A stretch of 64,000 nucleotides of DNA from Paraburkholderia susongensis (GCF_900177725.1 NZ_FXAT01000004.1:124001-188000); one strand, 5' to 3'; positions 52,443 through 60,943 are shown, counted from the stretch's first letter. The notes: generated by a model from the letters alone, not told the origin. Numbers and translations: made by a program.

Positions 52443-54291
52443 CGAGCGGGCACTTGAACTTGAAATACTCGCCAGCTTTTCGGATAGCTTGGACAGCCAA
52501 CTTACCAACGGCTTCGCCATGTTCTTCATCTACCTCAATTTGCCATTCGTCATGCACGTTCGCGACGAACTCATAGTTGATACCTGGCACGAGCCCCATC
52601 GCCTGAATGTCAGCGTCGAGGATGCACAGGGCCTTTTTCATTTGGATTGCGCCAGCGGATTGCAGCAGGGTATTCAGCGCGGAGTGTTGCGAGCGGATGT
52701 GGAGGATGCAGCCATCGAGTCCCTTGAGGAACCCGCGTTCCTTCACTGCGGCCTTGACACGCTCCACGAGCTTGCCCAGTGCAGGGAGGTTGCGCATGAA
52801 GTCCGCACGGCTCTTCTTGCCAGCAGAGCGAGCCTTAGGACCCTTCACCCGTGTGGTGATGAACCCAAGCTTCTCGTCACCAGCTCCGTAGATGAACGCG
52901 TAGAACCACGTCTTGGCAATGTCACGGCCACTCTCGCCATCGAAGTAGGCGCCCTTAGGGTCCAGTCCAAGAGCCCTGGCGTTGACCGAATGGATATCAG
53001 TGCCCTTGCTCTTGTCCCCTTCGAGAACCACCTTGACGTATTCACCACCGTCATACGCAGCCATGTACCCAGCTAGGTCACGTAGCTCCAGTGCAGCAGC
53101 ATCAGCGCCAACCAGAACCTTGCCCTTGGGGACGGTGAACAGCGCACGGCACTCATGCCCATAAGGCGAATAGCCCGCTGGGACCTGGCCCATGTTTGGC
53201 CGGCTGTGGGTCATACGCCTGGTGACTGCACCGTTCGGGTTGACCGAGCCGTGCATGCGTCCGTTCTTCTCGTTCTTCAACCAAGCTTCCTTACCCTCAG
53301 CGAGCTGGCCCAGCCGCTTGCACACCATCAGGTACTTCTGGAGTGCCTTAGCTTCTGGATACTGGAGCCCGTTGAGAACCGTTTCGTCCACCTTCGGCTT
53401 GCCATCGTTGGTGTACTCATCCGGCTTCCAACCGTAGAGCCGCTTGAGCCACAGAGCGATGTGGTCACGGCTGCCAGGATTGAACTCGGTCAGCTTGATC
53501 TTCTGGAACTGAACGCCTGCAACGTAGCCACGCTTCTTGTCATCCCGCTTCGGGGTGAAGATGGCTCCATCGCGCATCCACATCGGCCTGAAGACCGTGG
53601 CCAGCTCTTCCTCTTGCCGCAGCTTCTCCTTGACCAGCAGAGCCAGCAGCTTCGCAGCGGCAGGCTTGTCGAACATGAAGCCGTAGCGCTCCTGACGCGA
53701 GAGGACCCATGCAACACCATGCTCAATGTCGATGGCTTCCCGTGAGTAGCCCTTGCTCTCCAGCTTCTGGAAGAGCTTGAACGTCACTCCGGTATCCTGA
53801 ACGCAGTAGTCCTGCATCGCCTGGTTCCAGCGTTCCCACTTGCGAGCCTTGCGCTCCTTCTCATCAGCAATCAGCGGGTCACCTTCATAGTCACCCTTGT
53901 AGTCCCCCAGGCGGTAACCCCACGCCTCCAGTGACTGGCGCTTGCGGAGGTTGCCGGGGAGCTTGCCCTTCTCGTACAGCTTGGTGTCGATGTCCCACAG
54001 GTCTGGGTAGACCAGGCGGGCATACACCAGCGTGTCGATGACCTTCTTGTGGGCGAGAGAGAACCACGGGTACAGCTTCTGGATAGCCGGGATGTCGTAA
54101 GAGATGCCGTTATGCCAAACCGTGAGGTCCGCTGCCTGAGCCATCGCAAGGCCAGCTTCGATGGTATGGATGGGGTCTACAGAGCTGAAGATGTGGACCT
54201 TGCCGCTGTCGATGTCCCGGTGGACAATCATGTGAATCTTCGTGATTGAGTCCAGCAGGCCATCGGATTCGATGTCGCTAACTAGTCTCAC
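52399..54291 (-). CDS. Family A DNA polymerase (T7 gp5-like)
   Basis: 630 residues from a GTG at 54291. N-terminal 3'-5' exonuclease: DIESDGLLDSITKIHMI (motif I) and YCVQDTGVTFKLF (motif III). Polymerase motifs: VGADAAALELRDLAGYMA (A), AKTWFYAFIYGAGDEKLG (B region) and VANVHDEWQIEVDEEH (C). It replicates the phage genome with the gp4-like helicase. It is shorter than T7 gp5 (704); I did not locate the thioredoxin-binding loop. Confidence 0.95.
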   Translation of the reverse strand: MRLVSDIESDGLLDSITKIHMIVHRDIDSGKVHIFSSVDPIHTIEAGLAMAQAADLTVWHNGISYDIPAIQKLYPWFSLAHKKVIDTLVYARLVYPDLWDIDTKLYEKGKLPGNLRKRQSLEAWGYRLGDYKGDYEGDPLIADEKERKARKWERWNQAMQDYCVQDTGVTFKLFQKLESKGYSREAIDIEHGVAWVLSRQERYGFMFDKPAAAKLLALLVKEKLRQEEELATVFRPMWMRDGAIFTPKRDDKKRGYVAGVQFQKIKLTEFNPGSRDHIALWLKRLYGWKPDEYTNDGKPKVDETVLNGLQYPEAKALQKYLMVCKRLGQLAEGKEAWLKNEKNGRMHGSVNPNGAVTRRMTHSRPNMGQVPAGYSPYGHECRALFTVPKGKVLVGADAAALELRDLAGYMAAYDGGEYVKVVLEGDKSKGTDIHSVNARALGLDPKGAYFDGESGRDIAKTWFYAFIYGAGDEKLGFITTRVKGPKARSAGKKSRADFMRNLPALGKLVERVKAAVKERGFLKGLDGCILHIRSQHSALNTLLQSAGAIQMKKALCILDADIQAMGLVPGINYEFVANVHDEWQIEVDEEHGEAVGKLAVQAIRKAGEYFKFKCPLDGEYGIGRNWAETH

Positions 54292-54294
54292 CGA

Positions 54295-54966
54295 TTACCA
54301 CCCATACGATGAGTCGGTGATGTACACCTGAGCGTTCGAACGAATCTCGTTCTCTACCTTGTGACGGCTGTTCCGCGTGATGCGGATGAACCAGCGGAAG
54401 CCGCGTGCCTTGGCGGGCTGGCCACGGTGCCAGGAGTGGACATTGAACTCAGCGAGCTGGCCTGAGGCTACCTGGATGGTGTCATTCTCATGCGCGCAGA
54501 TGCGTTGGTCTGCGGTCTTGTAGAAGTTCTGCCCCTTCTCCAGGGCTTTCACGAACGCGTATTCGTTGAAGAGAATGTCCCCAATGAGGAACTCAGTCAG
54601 GCTCTCGGTGCCCGCATCCACGATACACAGCAGATGCTCAGTCTCGTACTCAGGGTCGAAGATGTCAGGCTGTCCACCCCAGCGGTTAGGATCACGCGGC
54701 GCATCATCGGTGTGCCAGCCAGGGATGCACGGGTACATTCCCGGCATCAGCATGTGGTGGCGTGAGTCAATGATGCAACCATCGAGATTCCCCCAGATGC
54801 CAGTAGCTTCATCCAGGAACCGGCGCGTCAGCCAGCCGCCGTGCTTGAACGCAAACGCGTGCTCAGCCCGAAATAACATCGGCTCTGCCTTGATGGTCTC
54901 TGGTGTCAGATTCACAGGGGTAATGCCACTGTCATGCAGCTTCACGCCGCTATAGTGCTTGGTCAT
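54295..54966 (-). CDS. Probable 2-oxoglutarate/Fe(II)-type oxygenase
   Basis: 223 residues. PCIPGWHTDDAPRD gives an HxD pair, and FNVHSWHRGQPAKARGFRWF gives the distal His and a following Arg. Together these are the iron and 2-oxoglutarate ligands expected of a double-stranded beta-helix oxygenase. It lies 3 bp before the DNA polymerase gene, so a role in modifying DNA or nucleotides is conceivable. T7 has no counterpart. The fold call is motif-based and unconfirmed. Confidence 0.55.
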   Translation of the reverse strand: MTKHYSGVKLHDSGITPVNLTPETIKAEPMLFRAEHAFAFKHGGWLTRRFLDEATGIWGNLDGCIIDSRHHMLMPGMYPCIPGWHTDDAPRDPNRWGGQPDIFDPEYETEHLLCIVDAGTESLTEFLIGDILFNEYAFVKALEKGQNFYKTADQRICAHENDTIQVASGQLAEFNVHSWHRGQPAKARGFRWFIRITRNSRHKVENEIRSNAQVYITDSSYGW

Positions 54967-54998
54967 TCGCTCTCCCTATCGAGTAGCCAATCCAAATG

Positions 54999-55024
54999 AA
55001 AAAGGGCCACCCGAAGGCAGCCCT
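54999..55024 (-). terminator. Terminator after the endolysin gene
   Basis: Minus strand AGGGCTGCC-TTCG-GGTGGCCCT-TTTTC, a UUCG-capped stem with a T-run, 20 bp after the endolysin stop and ahead of the oxygenase gene. Confidence 0.75.
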
Positions 55025-55044
55025 ATGTTTGTCGTGCGTGTACT

Positions 55045-55533
55045 TCACTTACCGAAGTGCGCTCCCAGCAGGAACAGCGCACGTTCACCCTGCCTACGCT
55101 TGGTGAGCCCAGCGAGTACCTTGCCGCCTGCGTGGTCCCACTTCAGGAACTCATCCGCTGCACCTTCGATGTCCCCAGCGTTGAGCTTCTTGAGCAACGT
55201 GGAGCCAGCGAGCGCACCGATGCCCAGGTTGAACGCGAAGTCCACCAGCGCATCAAACTCATCCTGGGTGAAGTCGGGCAGTCCATCCGTATCGGGGCTG
55301 CCTGCATCGTCCAAAGTGACCAGCCGATTGACAGCAGCGGAGAACTTGGCGATGTCCTGAAGGAGAAGCGCTAAGGCTTGCTCCTGGGTGATGGTGAGGC
55401 CCTTGCAGACCTCAGGACCTGTGTGGCCGTAGCCGATGGTCCAGACACCTACAGAATCCTGATAGGCAGTCAACCTGCAACCCTCGAACTGCTGGGTGAG
55501 TTGCAGGCCGGTCTTCGAGTAGCTGAAGCTCAG
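55045..55533 (-). CDS. GH24 endolysin (T4-type lysozyme) starting at CTG
   Basis: The catalytic triad needs the upstream segment. In frame, TQQFEGCRLTAYQDSVGVWT then IGYGHT supplies the catalytic Glu, the Asp and the Thr. The only sensible start is the CTG at 55533, which overlaps the upstream stop (CTGA) and has AAGG 9 bases before it, giving 162 residues. A start at the inner TTG (55473) would remove the catalytic Glu. C-terminal segment LTKRRQGERALFL is typical. It should degrade peptidoglycan at lysis. No signal or SAR sequence is evident, so it needs the holin. Confidence 0.82.
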   Translation of the reverse strand: MSFSYSKTGLQLTQQFEGCRLTAYQDSVGVWTIGYGHTGPEVCKGLTITQEQALALLLQDIAKFSAAVNRLVTLDDAGSPDTDGLPDFTQDEFDALVDFAFNLGIGALAGSTLLKKLNAGDIEGAADEFLKWDHAGGKVLAGLTKRRQGERALFLLGAHFGK

Positions 55534-55736
55534 TCGAATACCTTGCTGACTGCTGCGCGGAGCTTGGCTGCTGCATCAGCTTCCGAGCGTGCCACTGCGG
55601 CCTTCGCGTTGTGGGCTGCTGCCTGTGCTTCATGCAACAGAGCCGCTGCGCGATGACCAGCTTCAGCCTTCGCCAGTGCTGCTACGGATGCCTTCAGACC
55701 ACTCGTGACTGCCGATACGATTTTCGCTGCGAACAT
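55530..55736 (-). CDS. Ala-rich amphipathic protein upstream of the endolysin gene
   Basis: 68 residues, MFAAKIVSAVTSGLKASVAA, then long Ala/Glu/Arg helices. The N-terminal helix is amphipathic and could touch membranes. The gene is coupled to the endolysin gene by a CTGA overlap. A pinholin-like role cannot be excluded, but the helix is not clearly transmembrane. Confidence 0.6.
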   Translation of the reverse strand: MFAAKIVSAVTSGLKASVAALAKAEAGHRAAALLHEAQAAAHNAKAAVARSEADAAAKLRAAVSKVFD

Positions 55737-55747
55737 GGTTAGTCCTT

Positions 55748-57409
55748 TCAGAATGGGGAGTCTTCGTCCCACGGGGGTTGTTTGCTTGAGCCGCTCTCGT
55801 CATCGAACGGGTTACCGTCCAGTGCCTTGAGTAGCCCTGTCTCAGCGTCATAGCCGAGGTAGATGGTCTTGCCTGTTGCCTGCCCTGTGTAGCGGTCCTT
55901 CAGAACTCGCAGAGTGGTCACCTGGCGGATGCTTTCGTCATCAGCCTGCTGGTCACGCTCCAAGCCAAACATGTAGTAGGACCAGAAGCCAATCGCACGG
56001 GACCCTTTGAAGTGGCGGATGGTGACGCGTCCACCTTCTTCATGGCTCTTGCCTTTCTCCGGTGTGGTCAGGTGGGACACAAAGGTGATGATGATGTCCA
56101 GCTCTTTAGCCAAGCCAGCCATCTCCTTCATGATCTGCTCCAGCGAGCCCTTCTCATCAGCGGTGTCAGCCATCGCTGTGAGGTGGTCGATGTAGATCAC
56201 GCGGATACCTTCAGAGACAGCCATGAAGCGAACCTTCGACTTCACGATGTCCCATTCAGTCTCACCGAAGGAGTCGTACATGATGAGACTGTCAGCAGCC
56301 TCAAGCTCATCCACAGCAGCCTCCAGTTCCTCCTGAGTCCAGCCGTCATCAGGCACATGGAACCGCTTTCCCTTCAGCTTCCCAGCGACACGCTTAGCGG
56401 TCTCTGTGGGGGCCTGCTCCAGGAAGATGGTCCCGACACGCAGCTTCAGAACGCTGATGTCGTATGCGAGCTGCTGGGTCAGGAGGTCAGTCTTGCCCAC
56501 TCCAGTACCCGCACCGAGCCCATAGATTTCCCCATAGCGACGGCCATAGGTGATGTCAGTGAGTTCAGGGAGGAACCACGGAAGGCCAATCTCAACAGCC
56601 TTGCGGAGCTGTTCGCGGATGTCCTTGATGTTTACCAGGCCATCGGGGCGATAACTCTTTGCCCCCCAGATAGCGTCGATGACCTCAGAGCCCCTGCCCG
56701 CGAGCAACATCTCGTTCGGGTCTTTGAACCCGTTCGGGAGGCTCGCGAGCTTGCACTTGCCGGGGGTGAAGAGCGGGGCACATTCAGCCATCGCTTCGCG
56801 GCCAGGCTCATCCATATCGAACAGCAGGACAACTTCTTCGAACTGCTCCAGCCACTCCAGATGCTTCTTGAGAGCCTTTGCAGCCCCCTGAGCGCCGTTC
56901 GGTACGGACACCACAGGCCACTTATTGCCCTGAAGCTGGGAGACCGTCATGCAGTCAATCTCGCCTTCGGTGATGACAATCTTCTTGCCGCCATCACGCC
57001 AGAGCTGCTGACCAAACAGGCCAGCACTCTTGAACTCCCCAAGCGTGACGAAGTTCTTCTCCGCATCGCGCATCTTCTGAGCCACCAAGGTGGTCCCATC
57101 GAAGTACGGAGCGAGCTGCACGGTGTTGCCCTTGCTGCTAGTTCCTACGGTGTACCCGAACTTCTGGCACGTTTCCTCAGTGAGTTTCCGCTTGGGTAAC
57201 GCGCGGACCTCACCATCCAGAATCAAATCCTTTCCCACCTTTCTCCCTGCCGTGGCTCGTGGTGTGTACTCTTGGCCGTCTGTAGGAGGCTCCCAGTGCT
57301 TACACCCCTGGGTGAAACAGTGGGCGTGCCCATCGGAGTAGCGCGCAAGGTTGTCCTTGCTGCCACACTTAGGGCACGGCTCCTTGTGGATGAATTCGCT
57401 CTCAGCCAT
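55748..57409 (-). CDS. Primase-helicase (T7 gp4-like)
   Basis: 553 residues (T7 gp4A: 566). Zinc-binding domain with CPKCGSKDNLARY and CFTQGC, then a TOPRIM primase with IVITEGEIDCMTVSQ and VVLLFDMDEPGREA. The RecA-like hexameric helicase has Walker A GAGTGVGKTDLLTQQLAYD and IRVIYIDHLTAM. It unwinds DNA and makes primers at the fork. Confidence 0.96.
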   Translation of the reverse strand: MAESEFIHKEPCPKCGSKDNLARYSDGHAHCFTQGCKHWEPPTDGQEYTPRATAGRKVGKDLILDGEVRALPKRKLTEETCQKFGYTVGTSSKGNTVQLAPYFDGTTLVAQKMRDAEKNFVTLGEFKSAGLFGQQLWRDGGKKIVITEGEIDCMTVSQLQGNKWPVVSVPNGAQGAAKALKKHLEWLEQFEEVVLLFDMDEPGREAMAECAPLFTPGKCKLASLPNGFKDPNEMLLAGRGSEVIDAIWGAKSYRPDGLVNIKDIREQLRKAVEIGLPWFLPELTDITYGRRYGEIYGLGAGTGVGKTDLLTQQLAYDISVLKLRVGTIFLEQAPTETAKRVAGKLKGKRFHVPDDGWTQEELEAAVDELEAADSLIMYDSFGETEWDIVKSKVRFMAVSEGIRVIYIDHLTAMADTADEKGSLEQIMKEMAGLAKELDIIITFVSHLTTPEKGKSHEEGGRVTIRHFKGSRAIGFWSYYMFGLERDQQADDESIRQVTTLRVLKDRYTGQATGKTIYLGYDAETGLLKALDGNPFDDESGSSKQPPWDEDSPF

Positions 57410-57414
57410 GCGGC

Positions 57415-57603
57415 TTAGGCGAGCACGCCCTGATTCTTGAGGGCGTTGTAGGTGCGGAAGGAGATGTTCGTGGACCAGCCGCGCTGCTGGTCACGGGTGA
57501 GGCGCGGAGTGCGCTTCAGGGCATCACGAACGGTGACTGCGAGAGCCGTGGGGTTCATGCAGTCACACAGCATGTTGGCGAATGCTTGGCGAATGACGTT
57601 CAT
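57415..57603 (-). CDS. Hypothetical protein, 62 residues
   Basis: MNVIRQAFANMLCDCMNPTA, then a basic segment (RTPRLTRDQQRGWSTNISFR). It overlaps the upstream gene by 1 bp and precedes the primase-helicase by 5 bp. Unknown. Confidence 0.6.
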   Translation of the reverse strand: MNVIRQAFANMLCDCMNPTALAVTVRDALKRTPRLTRDQQRGWSTNISFRTYNALKNQGVLA

Positions 57604-58010
57604 TAGATGACCTCCAGTTCGTGTGCGTCGAAAGGGCTCAGTCCCGGCTGGTCGCTGAAGCGCACTTCATACGGCCAGAGTCCATCAAGTGCCGTAATCC
57701 GCTCCAGAACGCCCTCACGCTGATGCAATACGCCAGCAGCCACCACACGAACCCGAGCGCCAACCTTCAGTTCCCCCTTCGCGGCCAGCATGTATCGAGC
57801 GTACGTCTTGCCGTTCGGGTCCTGCTTCGTTTCCGTTTCGATGTTCATGCCGCGCTTGCGCAGCACTTCGATGGCCGAAGCCAGGCGGAAGATGCCGAAG
57901 TTGCTCAGGGCTTCCAGAGCGGTGATGCTGCGGCCCGACTCCAGGAATACCTGGATGTTCTGGATGCCAGTCTTTTTCTTGAACGTGTTGTTGCTGAGTT
58001 TGTTGCTCAT
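57603..58010 (-). CDS. Helix-turn-helix protein with a C-terminal SH3/KOW-like part
   Basis: 135 residues. Residues ~25-65 (RSITALEALSNFGIFRLASA, EVLRKRGMNIETE) match the small winged-helix family common in phages. The end (LKVGARVRVVAAGVLHQREG and VRFSDQPGLSPFDAHELEVI) looks like a small beta barrel used in nucleic-acid binding. Possibly a replication or transcription accessory factor. ATG 58010 with GGAATCC upstream. Confidence 0.6.
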   Translation of the reverse strand: MSNKLSNNTFKKKTGIQNIQVFLESGRSITALEALSNFGIFRLASAIEVLRKRGMNIETETKQDPNGKTYARYMLAAKGELKVGARVRVVAAGVLHQREGVLERITALDGLWPYEVRFSDQPGLSPFDAHELEVI

Positions 58011-58080
58011 GTGGATTCCTTTGGATGTGTGTATCCCTGCCGATGAGCTGGCATAGGGACCGCCTAAAGAGGACTTTGGT

Positions 58081-58146
58081 TTAGCGGAGTGAGAACGTCA
58101 GCGGGGCTTCGAAGAGCTGCCGAAGCCACTCTTCAATTCGCGCCAT
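58081..58146 (-). CDS. Possible 21-residue peptide after the amidase gene
   Basis: MARIEEWLRQLFEAPLTFSL to the TAA at 58081. It overlaps the amidase 3' end by 14 bp, with no clear ribosome site. Amphipathic; may be spurious. Confidence 0.2.
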   Translation of the reverse strand: MARIEEWLRQLFEAPLTFSLR

Positions 58147-58591
58147 GAATCGGCTGTACATAACCGGACTCCTGGAGGAACTGCTTGACATCGAAGTTAG
58201 GACACTCGGTCTTCGCGTTGGGAAGGTCACGGTGGCCCACTACGATGGCTTGAGGGAACTGCCGGTGAAGCACTGCGACAAGCTGAAGAAGGTTCTCGCG
58301 CTGGACTTCGGTGAAGTTGTCAGCGCGATTACCAGCCTGGTCCAGCCCTCCCGCCATGCAGATGCCGATGGACTTGTTATCGAATCCGGGAGCGTGGCCA
58401 CCAATCTGGTCCAGTGCGCGGCCTGTCTCGATGTTGCCCTTGCGGTCAAGGACATAGTGATAGCCAATCCACAAACGGCCCTTTAGCCTGTGGATGCGCT
58501 CCATGTATGCCTTATCGACTTTCTGACGGGGCTTGGTGTTGGAACAATGGACTACGATGTAGACCACTGAATCAGCGGTCAGCTTGGTCAT
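58133..58591 (-). CDS. N-acetylmuramoyl-L-alanine amidase (T7 gp3.5-like lysozyme)
   Basis: 152 residues (T7: 151). Zinc ligands are the His in YIVVHCSNTKPRQ, the His in AIVVGHRDLPNA and the Cys in ECPNFD. GYHYVLDRKGNIETGRALDQ and the catalytic Tyr are in place. In T7 this protein both cuts peptidoglycan and inhibits the phage RNA polymerase, shifting class II to class III transcription. Starts in an ATGA overlap. Confidence 0.93.
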   Translation of the reverse strand: MTKLTADSVVYIVVHCSNTKPRQKVDKAYMERIHRLKGRLWIGYHYVLDRKGNIETGRALDQIGGHAPGFDNKSIGICMAGGLDQAGNRADNFTEVQRENLLQLVAVLHRQFPQAIVVGHRDLPNAKTECPNFDVKQFLQESGYVQPIHGAN

Positions 58592-58782
58592 CAGAACTGG
58601 TAGCCGATGCCTGCTTCATACATGGCATCTGCCACTTGGTCCCCGAACTGCCCCACTTGATTGGAGACGTATTCGCGAGAGGCCAGGCCGGTGGCTTCCA
58701 TCAGGACGCTTCGTACCTTCTCAGCTTCGTCCATCGACAGAACCAGCTTCACGTTTCCGTTCTGGGTATGCTTGACTTTCAT
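58591..58782 (-). CDS. Hypothetical protein, 63 residues
   Basis: MKVKHTQNGNVKLVLSMDEA and a helical remainder ending YEAGIGYQF. The start at 58782 has GGGAGCC upstream. A Ser/Asp-Glu-Ala 'regulator' like opening (VLSMDEAEKVRSVL) is common in small phage proteins. Coupled to the amidase gene. Confidence 0.65.
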   Translation of the reverse strand: MKVKHTQNGNVKLVLSMDEAEKVRSVLMEATGLASREYVSNQVGQFGDQVADAMYEAGIGYQF

Positions 58783-58792
58783 TCTGGCTCCC

Positions 58793-58987
58793 TCAGAACC
58801 ACGTATAGATGCCGTGGAGGAAACCCAGCGGCGTGAACAGGCCGATGAGGGCCACAATCATCTCCACAGACATAGCGCCAGCCATGTGCTTGATGATCCA
58901 GACAACGTTGGTGATGTAGCCGCTGACGCACAGTAGGACCATCATGAGATACAGCAGTGCCACGAGCGTGAGACCCTTGTGATTCAT
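58793..58987 (-). CDS. Small two-helix membrane protein, 64 residues
   Basis: MNHKGLTLVALLYLMMVLLC plus SGYITNVVWIIKHMAGAM and VEMIVALIGLFTPLGFLHGI: two or three hydrophobic helices. TGATG overlap with the endonuclease stop. It might be a second holin or antiholin for the nearby amidase or endolysin genes. Confidence 0.65.
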   Translation of the reverse strand: MNHKGLTLVALLYLMMVLLCVSGYITNVVWIIKHMAGAMSVEMIVALIGLFTPLGFLHGIYTWF

Positions 58988-59394
58988 CACTTCAGTTTCT
59001 CCTTGAGCCACGCATCGGGAATCCATTTGTCCGCGTACTGGAACCCATGCTTCTCACACCACATCCCATAGGTCGTCTTGCTGGCCTTGCTGATGGTGGT
59101 CTTCGAGCGGGTGAACACGAACCGGATGTCGATACCCGGATGCTGGTCTTTGATGAGTAGGTGTTTCTTCCGGTCAGCGGTTTCGAACCGCCCCTTGGTC
59201 TCGATGTAGATGCCGTTCGGGAGCCGGAAGTCGGGGGTGTACTTGTGGGGTGTCGCTGGGGTCACGTAGGGAATCTTTTCTTCCTCATACGCGGCAACCA
59301 CTCCAGCCTGGCGAAGCTGTTCTGCAACAGCCTCTTCCAGACCAGAGCGATACGCGGCTTCAACGTGCCGCGCACCGTAACCAGCACGGGCCAT
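58987..59394 (-). CDS. Endonuclease I, Holliday-junction resolvase (T7 gp3-like)
   Basis: 135 residues (T7: 149). The PD-(D/E)xK-type core has LEEAVAEQL (Glu), HKYTPDFRLPNGIYIETKGR (catalytic Asp, Glu, Lys) and ADRKKHLLIKDQHP. It resolves branched DNA before packaging and helps break down host DNA. Confidence 0.95.
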   Translation of the reverse strand: MARAGYGARHVEAAYRSGLEEAVAEQLRQAGVVAAYEEEKIPYVTPATPHKYTPDFRLPNGIYIETKGRFETADRKKHLLIKDQHPGIDIRFVFTRSKTTISKASKTTYGMWCEKHGFQYADKWIPDAWLKEKLK

Positions 59395-60089
59395 CAGAAC
59401 TCGTCAGGGGTATCCGAAGCTGCGCCAGTGGATTCACCAGCGTCATCGTCCGAGTCACCCGAAGGCATCTCATCAGCTTCGTCATAGCCTTCTTCCTGGC
59501 CGAAGCCGAAGCTCGAAGCCGAACGCGAGCCTTCACTCACCAGCTCCAGCAGCTGGACTGCCTGCAAGCGCATCGATAGGCCAGCAGCGCCAGTGCCCGG
59601 AATGAAGTACGGGCTCGCTTCGAACGCAACGATGCCTTCCGAGCCACCCCAGATGCTGGGCGGGTTCTTCAGAGCGATACCCTTGGCGTTGAAGATGGAC
59701 GGCTTGCGCTTCCACTCTTCGCCCTTCTTGTTCTTGCCTGATGCCTTCATCGTGAACTTGAAGATGAGGTTGCCAGTCGGCTCTTCGGTCTCCTGGTCAT
59801 ACTCGGTGGCGTAGAGGTCGTTCTTCGTGACCTCCTTCAGCTTCTTGCGCTGTTCCACCTTCAGGGTCTTGAACTCCGCTTCAGCGGCTTCAATGGCCTT
59901 CTCGTACTCCGGCTGGAGCTTCTTGATGAGCGGGGCGGCTTCCTCTTCGGTCAGCACGAGCTGAACCTTGTACTCACCATCCGGCTTCGGGAACTTCTCA
60001 TTACCGAAGTCCGGCTTGGTCAGTGCGGGGTACTTGAAGATGCCACGCGGGGAGTTCGCTTTGAACAGCTTGGGTCGTTTTTCTGCCAT
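59394..60089 (-). CDS. Single-stranded DNA-binding protein (T7 gp2.5-like)
   Basis: 231 residues (T7: 232) from ATG 60089 ([20 protein letters not shown]). An OB-fold-like core is followed by an acidic tail ([20 protein letters not shown]) ending in Phe. The terminal aromatic residue is the hallmark by which gp2.5 contacts polymerase and helicase. Confidence 0.92.
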
Positions 60090-60090
60090 G

Positions 60091-60243
60091 TCAGTGGTAT
60101 TGCTTGATGAGATTGAAAGACTGCTCTGCATTGTCCACGTCGATGCCTTCTGCTTGCATCTTCATGAACAGGTCAACAGGGAGGGGACTGCCGGATGCCC
60201 AGTGGGTTTCTGCCTGGGCGCAGAGGAATTCCGCGTGGGTCAT
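60091..60243 (-). CDS. Hypothetical protein, 50 residues
   Basis: [20 protein letters not shown] to YH at 60091. Starts in an overlap with the preceding gene (stop 60240) and ends 1 bp before the ssDNA-binding protein ATG. Unknown. Confidence 0.6.
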
Positions 60244-60500
60244 CGGAGTTCACCTTGCACGTAATCACGGAGAGCTTTCATCTCCCGCGTGAAGAAGCCA
60301 TCAGCATCCTTGGAGATGCGCTGAGCTTTGTTGATGAGTTCGCTGGGGTCCAGCTTCAGCTCTTCGCAGAGGACCGAGAAGAGGACAGCCACGCCAACGA
60401 CTTGCTTTGCTTTGGGCATCGTCTGGACAGCGGAGACAGCCGCGAAGGCCGCCTCTACTGCGTGAAACGACACCACTGAATTGAGTTGGTCCTTGTTCAT
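60240..60500 (-). CDS. Hypothetical helical protein, 86 residues
   Basis: MNKDQLNSVVSFHAVEAAFA with further helices (LFSVLCEELKLDPSELINKA). ATGA overlap with the gene before it. Unknown family. Confidence 0.65.
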   Translation of the reverse strand: MNKDQLNSVVSFHAVEAAFAAVSAVQTMPKAKQVVGVAVLFSVLCEELKLDPSELINKAQRISKDADGFFTREMKALRDYVQGELR

Positions 60501-60655
60501 TCGACCAGATAGCCCTTCATGCGGAGGTCGAAGTCAGCCTTCATCGCTGCGAAGGTGGGGAAGCCGTGAGCACGGGCAAAGCGGTTCAGCTTGCGGGTGC
60601 CTTTAGCGCCGCTGCGGATGCCACCAACGGTACGGAGGGTGCGGACGGTAATCAT
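60497..60655 (-). CDS. Small basic protein, 52 residues
   Basis: MITVRTLRTVGGIRSGAKGT, RKLNRFARAHGFPTF; about 11 Lys/Arg in 52. Likely nucleic-acid or polymerase binding. Starts after AGGCTCC and overlaps the next start by 4 bp (ATGA). Confidence 0.6.
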   Translation of the reverse strand: MITVRTLRTVGGIRSGAKGTRKLNRFARAHGFPTFAAMKADFDLRMKGYLVE

Positions 60656-60702
60656 GTGGAGCCTTTCAGATGTGGGAAAAAGTTGTGGGTGCGGTTTGTA
60701 GA

Positions 60703-60720
60703 GCGAGAGTCAGGGTTTAG
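60703..60720. repeat. Dispersed 18-bp repeat, main form
   Basis: gcgagagtcagggtttag. In transcript sense it contains the TAA-adjacent end of the 77-codon gene, and CAGGG-ctaaa-CCCTG can form a small hairpin. Confidence 0.8.
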
Positions 60721-60943
60721 CCCTGTGCTTCTCCAGAAGCCTTTCCATGAGGGACTTCGAGAGCGCTGCATGTACGTTTTCCTCCACCCATGAGCGGTGC
60801 TCTTCGTAGGTGTGGTGGTGTACGCAGCGGGATGAATAGAGAGCTGTGCCGGTTCGGACGGAGCCAATGAGCGCCTTCACCGAATAGGTTCGGTAGCCGT
60901 TCCGTTCGGGTCCCCATCCGGTTTCCAAAATGCGGACGTTCAT
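60710..60943 (-). CDS. Hypothetical protein, 77 residues, first gene after the RNA polymerase
   Basis: MNVRILETGWGPERNGYRTY then SRCVHHHTYEEHRSWVEENV. GGAGG lies 5 bp before the ATG. It follows the phage-promoter-like site at the 3' end of the polymerase gene and a terminator. The position equals that of T7 genes 1.1-2 (host-directed factors), but there is no visible similarity. Confidence 0.65.
   Translation of the reverse strand: MNVRILETGWGPERNGYRTYSVKALIGSVRTGTALYSSRCVHHHTYEEHRSWVEENVHAALSKSLMERLLEKHRAKP

Noticed and set aside
55530..55736. Ala-rich protein before the endolysin gene as the main holin
   Set aside because: The helix is amphipathic rather than clearly membrane-spanning, and a better holin lies at 30404-30703.
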